From Rhyacichthys aspro (Eukaryota > Chordata > Actinopteri > Gobiiformes > Rhyacichthyidae), in assembly GCA_036850595.1 (NCBI GenBank), contig CM072148.1:1345160-1409159 (forward strand): a stretch of 64,000 nt of DNA, written 5' to 3'. A model generated the notes under the pieces. That model saw only the letters and a program-made list of their open reading frames with translations, did no database searches and was not told the DNA's origin. The translations under genes and the position numbers were made by a program. Positions 56,847 through 64,000 of this stretch are shown piece by piece. Every line of letters starts with the position of its first letter. Position 1 is the first letter of the stretch.

Positions 56847-58055
56847 TTTGACACGAGCTAATAGTACACCATGCCCTCTCTTCTGGATGCAGAGTTACCT
56901 TTTGAAGAAATAAAGAAATAAAGGTTACACATTCACATTATGTATGACAGCACTGATAAAATGTGGACTTAATAATACTTAACCCTCTATGTTACACATT
57001 AAGTTCCCAATTAGATAATAAAAAACACTAAAAAGGAAGCTAAATATCTGATTGTTGACCAACTACGGGTTAACTTTATTAGTCTCTTAGTCAGCTGTTC
57101 CAATCCAGATCTTTGTCATTTCATTTAAACATAATAAAACACAACAATACAACTAATATTTACTTCATCCAGCTCTCAGGTGTCACTGTAAAAGCAATAG
57201 CAATTTTCAATTTCGTTTCAGTACAGCTTCAAGGCAAGGTTTGCATTTGAACCATTTTTCTTAACGGTCATTTTCTTTTCTTTGTCTCTGTCTCAGACTC
57301 CACTCTCCTCTAAAATCACCCTAGGGACCTCTCCTGCTTCTCTTTTATTAAAAAATAAAACACAAAATACTAATCCATTTGACCAAACTGAAGTTTAGAG
57401 TTTAGCGTTAGCTTAGCTGTGACTTCAGCGTCAGGACGACAATTATCTCCTCCTCGTTAAACATTACGTGATTGAATTGACAGTATTTATCTGTGTTTTA
57501 CGTTGCCTCCCTTTTCTCTGTTGATGCTTTTCTTTTTTCAGCTGTTTCTCTGTTAAAAGACATATTCAGCTGAAAATACACTTTATCTGCAGCTATTAAA
57601 CTTCCTGGAACGTCATGTGACAAGTGTCGACCAATGGGAGCGCTCCAAGGTTTTCTGTTCCTGAATAGAGGTTCTCATCTATTACAATCCCTTACAATAA
57701 ACACTAGATGGATCAGAAAGAGAAATTATTGATTTTACAATAAACTATTTGGGTTTAAACCATTTTGCAAAACTAGAAGAAAAAACATCAGGTACAGTCT
57801 GTTTAAAAATGGCATGAAATACAAAATTGCTATCCACTAAAATTAAACTTGAATCATCTTTTTTTTATATTTCACATTTTTAACTGTGAAAAAAAAAACT
57901 AAAATATGGTTTTCAGGTGCTGTTTGTGGAGGGAATGTGCAGGGTTTCGTCGAGTCATTTTTAGCCTTTGTTAAAAGTATTGTAAAGTGTTTCTTAAAGG
58001 TGAAGTTGTATCATAGAGGGTTAAGATACCATTGAGATTTTACCTTTAGTCTTAC
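56847..58055. other. MYO15A 5' region: intron between UTR exons and first coding exon
   Basis: About 1.2 kb. Contains repeat B (57,326-57,776). The 3' splice site before the start codon is not certain; candidate AGs are CTTCAAAAG (near 56,898) and TGCATCCAG (near 56,886). Confidence 0.6.
57326..57776. repeat. Intronic repeat B, third copy
   Basis: CTCTCCTGCTTCTCTTTTAT ... TGGGTTTAAACCATTT, close to 30,226-30,706 with small deletions. An interspersed element, since the flanks differ. Confidence 0.8.
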
Positions 58056-58163
58056 CTTTGCAATGATTTCTGGTTGAGTTATGACAGATTGACTCTATGT
58101 CGGGGCTGGTCTGTGGGGCCAAAGCAACTCTGCTCTGTCCAAATCTGGTCCCCATGAAGGCTC
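58056..58163 (-). other. myo15aa: Probable 5' noncoding exon of MYO15A
   Basis: 108 bp on the - strand bounded by TTTTCAG and GTAAGA. Contains ATGGGGACCAGATTTGG, which opens a frame (MGTRFGQSRVALAPQ) that does not continue in frame into MPGKK with either candidate acceptor, so it would act as an upstream ORF. Inferred from splice signals only. Confidence 0.5.
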
Positions 58164-59004
58164 CTGAAAACACATCAAATCATCAGTGAATATCGGAGGC
58201 ATTAAAGTGACGTAAACCCTTCGAGGCAGTAAATTGTGACTTCATCCCTGACGTTATCCCACTCCTGTAACACTACCCACGGCTTGTGTAGTTGATTTCG
58301 CTGGTTCATCTTACAAACTCTTGTAAACTTTGCCTCCAGGGACTCTTTCTGAAAACCCACTTTGCTCAAACACCTCCCGAGACAGCAGTAATACAGACAT
58401 ACACTGCTCCAATATGCTAATTATTTTTCCATCTCAAATGATTATTCAGTGATTATGGTTTGCCTGCCAAAACAATTAAGTGGAACAAGAATACCTGTCC
58501 TAATGTTACCTTGATACTTAGATAGAGCTTGGTTCTGTACCAGCGTTGGCCAATTAATCAGAAAGTGAGCATGACATTCACAACAATCAGGAAGATATAG
58601 AACTATATGTAACATCTGACGAGAAAAATGAATTCAGCTTTAATATTTAACAGTTAGAAATGATATGAAAATAAATTGTGGATGTAAATAAATGTATCTA
58701 TCAATAAAAAAATTAAAAAACAGCGTGAAATCATGAACTCCTTCAGATTCTTTAAAGACCTGACGATCCCTGAAGCCCTCCGAGCATGACCCCAGATGTC
58801 TACTTTTTCACTTGAATATCCATCTCAACAAACCCCTGACCTTTCCTTCACACAGACAGGTTGAAAGGTCACAGAGTTCACGGCGATATCGTTCCAATTC
58901 TGCACTTAAATGAGTAGAAACTGCTAGTTGTAAGATTGAGCACAAACTTTCACACAAACATGAAATATGCAGGCATCACAGCGAGTCGGTTTCCCTTCTC
59001 GTAC
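58164..59004. other. 5' intron, no feature seen
   Basis: AT-rich sequence between the two putative noncoding exons. Confidence 0.6.
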
Positions 59005-59200
59005 CTGTGGAGTTGTAGTTAAAGACTCTTCTGGCAGTGACACCACGTTTAATCCTCCAGACGGCGTTCCATCACCAACAAGCGTCCGAGTGAACTCCGG
59101 TAGTTTCCTTCTCGTTGTTGTCGTTTCCTCAAAAGTGGTGACAAAGTCCGAACGACTCCTGGCAGAGCGTTGGGGTTTTTACTGAGCGTCTTCCTCTGAC
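59005..59200 (-). other. myo15aa: Possible 5'-most noncoding exon of MYO15A
   Basis: On the - strand, sequence ending ACAACTCCACAG followed by GTACGA at 59,004. The 5' limit is unknown and no clear TATA box was seen. Low confidence. Confidence 0.35.
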
Positions 59201-59259
59201 CTACTCTGTGTCCTACACTACAACTCATTCAACGCCGCCCTCCTCGGAGTGTGACGGCC

Positions 59260-59320
59260 CGTCGGTGTGTGTCGGTGTGTGTTTGTGTGTGTGTCGGTGT
59301 GTGTCGGTGTGTGTGAGGAC
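59260..59320 (+). repeat. GTGTGTCG microsatellite
   Basis: GT-rich run with GTCGGTGTGT units just upstream of the putative MYO15A 5' end. Confidence 0.9.
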
Positions 59321-60680
59321 GACAGGAGGAAGAAGGGCAGATGGTTTGCTCTTTGGTGTGAATCGGTGTGTGTGCGTTAGTGTGTTTGAGGAGTTCCTCG
59401 CTCGTAGAAGGAGTCTTAATTTGTCATCTGGCTCTACAGGTGAAATGTGAGAGCGCTGGGCTGCTGAGGGGGCGGGGCATAAATAATACAAAAGGCTGAG
59501 AAACAGAGAGAGAGACGGACAGATGACATGGGCTCCAGAAGATTAGCTCGATTGGTCGGAAATGTCATCACATAAGACGATATAATTAACACGTGTCGCG
59601 TAAATCTCGTCAAAACAGTCACGACAACAAGTTTTTTAAGAGGCGTCCGTGGTTCGAAAGACAAAAAAGCAGTGACGCATCGTTCCAAGTATTGTTCTAC
59701 TTAAACAGCAGCAGAGTGAGCAGTGCAGCCTACTTTCACACAGCGACAGAACAAAGCACAGACAGGAGAACACCTACCTGTAAGACACATGACGTCTTCC
59801 CTCTGGGCATCAATAATACAGCGATGAGTCTTTGAAACGCACACACAACCAGCCACGGATCGGTAACAGAGCTGTGATTATTAGTGCCATCAACCGAATT
59901 ATTTCTGTTCCAGAGGGAAGGGGTCGGATTGCTAGATCTGTCCCGGTGCGGGGTAAAGGTGTTAGGTTGCCAGATCCTGATCTTCTGGTCTTTGGTGTGT
60001 AAGTCTACCTGATCATTAGCAGCAGAGCACATCTAAGTTGAGTCACATGTGAGTCAGATAATTAATATGGCATGATTAGTGATAGTTTTAATCATTATCC
60101 CACTGTTTTTCCGTTTATATCAGAAGACTTTATCAAAAATGAAAAGCTCTTGGTCTTCTTTTCCCTGAAGCCATCACGACCGGCAGGTGATCCTCCATCT
60201 TTAGTGAAGTAGTGAACAGCAAAGCATTGGGATTCATGCCCAGGAGAGAGGAGCAGTCTTCTGACAGAGGTGGGTTGATGAGGCTCATCAAAGGCACTTC
60301 TATCCTGAAGGAAGCACTGATCTTTGTCCCTGTTTACACATACACACACATAGGCTGCAGTAATGTGCTGCCATCTAGTGGTGCAGCTCCACACCTGCAG
60401 CATTAGCACGCTTCAAAAGCCTCACATGAAAGTTCTTACCTCTTTTATTTGCATTTTAGACAAGTTTTAAAGGATTAAAGAGCGCACCTTGCAGATAGAT
60501 CTCTGAGTGGTGCGTGAAATGTAGAAGGATGCTCTAAACTTACCTCTTTAGCAGCACATCCAAACACTTTATGAGACGCTCACGTCACAGGAGCTGCATA
60601 GTCACGCTTCCCCATCATCATCAAGATCCAAACTCAAAAAAAGCGCACATGCATCAATAAAATATCCCACATTGAACAGC
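59321..60680. other. Intergenic region, no gene supported
   Basis: Mixed-composition DNA. Open frames on both strands lack family motifs. Nothing recognised. Confidence 0.65.
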
Positions 60681-60689
60681 CCCTGCTCC

Positions 60690-60936
60690 CTCAGCTCCAT
60701 ATCTGCCCCGCTGCTGCTGTGGCGGGGCTCGGAGCAGCAGGGGTCGGTGCTGGGGATGAAAGTGTGCCACCGGGAATGGAGAATGAATATTTAACGAGCG
60801 CTATTCTTCGGTGAGCGGCCGGGGGCTTGAGTTCCACACACTCCGGGGAGAAAGCACTCCGCGGGTGGGCACGGTGGGTCGTACACCGGGGTACACGCTG
60901 CCTGCTGGGGCTGACATGGTTTACAACAAGTTTAAG
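60690..60936 (+). promoter_or_regulatory. Candidate CpG-rich promoter and first exon of a + strand neighbour
   Basis: GC- and CpG-rich island in AT-rich surroundings. TATTTAA at 60,788-60,794, then GC-rich leader, then GACATGG with ATG at 60,916 (MVYNKFK) followed by AAG|GCAAGT, a possible GC donor. The gene cannot be named from seven residues. Suggestive only. Confidence 0.3.
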
Positions 60937-61640
60937 GCAAGTGCTGTTTTCATATTTTGTCATTAATGCATTTTTAATATGGTTTAATCCAACAAAGTAG
61001 CTTAATTTATGGTTTAATTTTACTTTCTTTTTTTTTGTGCTAAGCTTTTGCAGTTAATTAAGCTCAAACATGAACCACAATTATATTTAATAAACCAATA
61101 TGTATATGTACATTTTGCTAATGTAAAAGAAGTGTTCATTTATATTATTTACAGTTTCCTATTGATTTCTAATGGATGCTAATGAAATATTGGCCTTGAT
61201 TGAGCAGAAACAAGAGTAGAATTAATAAATAAGAATTAAAATATATCAAAATGTGAGTGTTTTTCTTACTTACTGTCACATTTCTTCATGTTTCTGAACA
61301 GAACCCGGTGAAAGTGTGTCAGGAGAAGGCTCAGGGGCGAAATGGAGCGTAGCAAATGAAAGTGAGAGCGTTTTCACCAAAAAAATAAATAAAAAAATAC
61401 AGCATTAATGTCTCTAAATGAGCAGTCCTCCGGTTGCCCGCCAGATGGACCCACGTGACCACAGACGGTTGTCTCGCGCTCCCTCCGTAACCCAGACGAC
61501 CTTGTCTTCTCCTCCACGTGACCGGCCGCGCGTGCACGGCTCCAACCGCTTCAACTTCGACGGAAAAATAAATAAATAAATAAATAAATAAATAAGAGCT
61601 GGTCCTGTCTGTGTTTTCTCTCAAAAAACAACAACAACAA
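60937..61640. other. Non-coding, AAAT microsatellite at 61,563-61,593
   Basis: AT-rich DNA, then a TAAA/AAAT run and a CAACAACAA run at 61,627-61,642 into which the next repeat unit is set. Confidence 0.7.
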
Positions 61641-61642
61641 CA

Positions 61643-64000
61643 ATTAAAGCCGCAAGCGGCGTCAAAGGCCCTCGCATCCCTTGCGACCGCGGGGGGGCAC
61701 GTTTCCTCGGGAAGACCACACGTCGACTCTCCTTGCAACCGCGAGAGTAAATGTTCTCGAAAGGACTTCATTTCGCCTCCCTTTGCAACATCGGGGAGAA
61801 ATGTCCTGGGCAAGACTGCATTTTTTACTGTGAAGGAGAGCCAGTTATAAAGACAGTCCCATTATTTAATATCATTGTGTTCAGGTCATTAATGTGCACA
61901 AACGCTTCATTGGGTCCAACCAAATCTGACAGTGTATGTGAAAGTTAGAGGAGATTTTCTTTTTCCCAAAATGGCCTCCTTGTTAGGGGCTTGTTACGAC
62001 CACTCCCATTAAGACATCAAAAAACCAATTGATAATTTTTGTCGGCACTGGTGTCTAGATGATTCTGACCAAATTTGGAGTCTTTTGGATGAAAACTTTA
62101 GGACAAGTAGTGTTTTGAATGAGGGGTGCGATTTTGGGCCTCGCATGTTCCACCCAAAATGGCGGACTTCCTGTTTGTCATGGAGCAAAGCCATAATAAT
62201 ATTTTTTGTTTGCCCTGGGGTAAGGAATGTGTGTACCAAAGTTGGTGGCTTTACAGCAAAAAAAATGTACTTTCACTTCCCATTGACTTAATGTATTTCC
62301 ACTTTTCCAGGGTGCGCTGTCGAGTCCCCTTTTTATGGATTTGTATGGCAGTGGCAAAAAATATTATTACTCAATGGTCTTGAATTTTGGGTAAAGATTG
62401 GTGCGGTTTAAGTTACGTTTAGGCGCTCAATTTAGCGTTGAATTTATCCTCCCATTCATTTACATTGCATATTTGGAGCATTTCCATGGCAACATGGTTG
62501 TAGATAGGGGATCATTGTCATTGGCTTTTTTGTTCGGCATGACATAAGGGATGTGTGTACCAAATTTCATGTCTCTAGACCAAACTAAATTTTTGGCCCC
62601 CATTATAAATTTATAGAGGGCGCTGGAGAGCCAGTTTTAAAGATAGCCCTATCATTTGCATATCATCGTGTTCAAGTCATTAATGTGCACAAACGCTTCA
62701 TTGGGTCCAACCAGATCCAACAATGTTTGTAAAAGTTAGAGGAGATTTTCTTTTTCCAAAAATGGCCTCCTCGTTAGGGGCTTGTCACGGCCACACCCAT
62801 TAAGATATCAAAAAACTAATTGATAATTTTTGTCGGCTCAGGTGTCTAGATGATTCTGACCAAATTTGGAGTCTTTTGGATGAAAACCCTAGGACAAGTA
62901 GTGTTTTGAATGAGGGGTGCGATTTTGGGCATCGCATGTTCCACCCAAAATGGCGGACTTCCTGTTTTTCAAGTGGCAAAGCCATAATAATATTTTTTGT
63001 TTGTCTTGGGGTAAGGAATGTGTGTACCAAAGTTGGTAACTCTACGTCAAAAGAAAAGTACTTTCACTTCCCATTGGCGTAATGTATTTCCATTTTTCCA
63101 GGGTGCGCTGTCGAGCCACCTTTTTATGGATTTGTATGGCAGTGGCAACAAATATTATTGCTCACAGGTCTTGAATTTTGGGTGAAGTTTGGTGCGGTTT
63201 AAGTTACGTTTAGGTGCTCAATTTAGCGTCGAATTTATCCTCCCATTCATTTAAATTACATGTTTCGAGCGTTCCCATGGCAACACGGTTGTAGATAGGG
63301 GTCATTGTGATTGGCTTTTTTGTTCGACATGACATAAGGGATGTGTGTACCAAATTTCATGTCTCTAGACCAAACTAAATTTTTGGCCCCCATTATAAAT
63401 TTAGAGGGGGCGCTGGAGAGCCAGTTTTGAAGCTAGCCCTATAATTTGCATATCATTGTGTTCAGGTCATTAATGTGCACAAACGCTTCATTGGGTTCAA
63501 CCAGATCCAACAATGTTTGTGAAAGTTACAGGAGATTTTATTTTTACAAAAATGGCCTCCTCGTTAGGGACTCGTTACGACCACACCCATTAAGATATCA
63601 AAAAACCACTTGATAATTTTTGTCGGCTCAGGTGTCTAGGTGATTCTGACCAAATTTGGAGCCTTTTGGATGAAAACCCTAGGACAAGTAGTGTTTTGAA
63701 TGAGGGGTGTGATTTTGGGCGTCGCATGTTTCACCCAAAATGGCGGACTTCCTGTTTGTCAGCGGGCAAAGCCATAATAATATTTTTTGTTTGCCTCGGG
63801 GTAAGGAATGTGTGTACCAAAGTTGGTGGCTTTACGGCAAAAAAAAAGTACTTTCACTTCCCATTGGCGTAATGTATTTCCACTTTTCCAGGGTGCGCTG
63901 TCGAGCCCCTGTTTTATGGATTTGTATGGGACCCCTAAAATAAATTATTTTTCGCCGATCCTGAATTTTGGGCAAAGTCTGGTGAGTTTTTGAGCATGTT
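61643..64000. repeat. Fourth unit of the GCCGCAAGCGGC repeat family
   Basis: Starts ATTAAAGCCGCAAGCGGCG directly after CAACAACAACAA. It has the complete 5' module and three ~785-bp subrepeats, and ends GAGTTTTTGAGCATGTT at the window edge. It is the least degraded copy here; sequence is nearly collinear with 13,003-15,345. Non-coding. Confidence 0.88.

Noticed and set aside
55984..56913. 309-residue Ser/Phe-rich frame on the + strand
   Set aside because: Complement of the Lys/Asp/Glu-rich first coding exon of MYO15A; low complexity explains the open frame. Same for 54,255-54,812 and 55,458-56,099.

Overview
The window is animal nuclear DNA, most likely from a teleost fish. Nearly all of it is one multi-exon gene with GT-AG introns: unconventional myosin XV (MYO15A, fish myo15aa type). 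Its introns are full of fish-type repeats: a DIRS retrotransposon, a tRNA-type SINE, MITE-like elements and minisatellites. There is no sign of bacterial sequence, operons or CRISPR.

Layout. (1) 1-11.3 kb, + strand: nineteen exons of MYO15A, from the middle of the motor domain through the IQ neck and first MyTH4 domain into the FERM-like region. (2) 11.28-17.69 kb: a long array of interspersed/tandem repeat units with no credible genes. (3) 17,686-17,695: a 10-N assembly gap. (4) 17.7-59.2 kb, - strand: MYO15A again, much more complete and read right to left. It has two probable 5' noncoding exons (59.2-58.06 kb), a huge first coding exon (56.85-54.28 kb), six more N-terminal-extension exons, the whole motor, IQ motifs, MyTH4, FERM start and linker exons down to 18.4 kb. 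The second half of the tail (SH3, second MyTH4-FERM) is absent, so the gene is cut at the gap. (5) 36,078-41,864: a 5.8-kb DIRS-type tyrosine-recombinase retrotransposon inside a motor intron. (6) 59.2-61.6 kb: intergenic DNA with a possible promoter of a + strand neighbour near 60.8 kb. (7) 61.64-64 kb: the same repeat family as in (2).

The + strand exons at 0-11.3 kb have exact counterparts, exon by exon and intron by intron, in the - strand gene at 21.37-32.34 kb. All nineteen exon lengths are equal. The differences are SNPs, small indels, minisatellite length, one retroposon insertion and the repeat array. The simplest reading is that the left 17.7 kb is the other haplotype, scaffolded in inverted orientation across the 10-N gap. 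A real, very recent inverted duplication is the alternative.

The gene encodes the stereocilia-tip motor myosin XV. The least ordinary part is its N-terminal extension (about 2,040 residues before the motor core). It carries about 20 tandem copies of a ~33-residue repeat (core ALQNxxLRxASYxLPDG) over seven exons, an 18-residue MSPQQQ repeat, one GC-AG intron, and an apparent one-base frameshift in the first coding exon.
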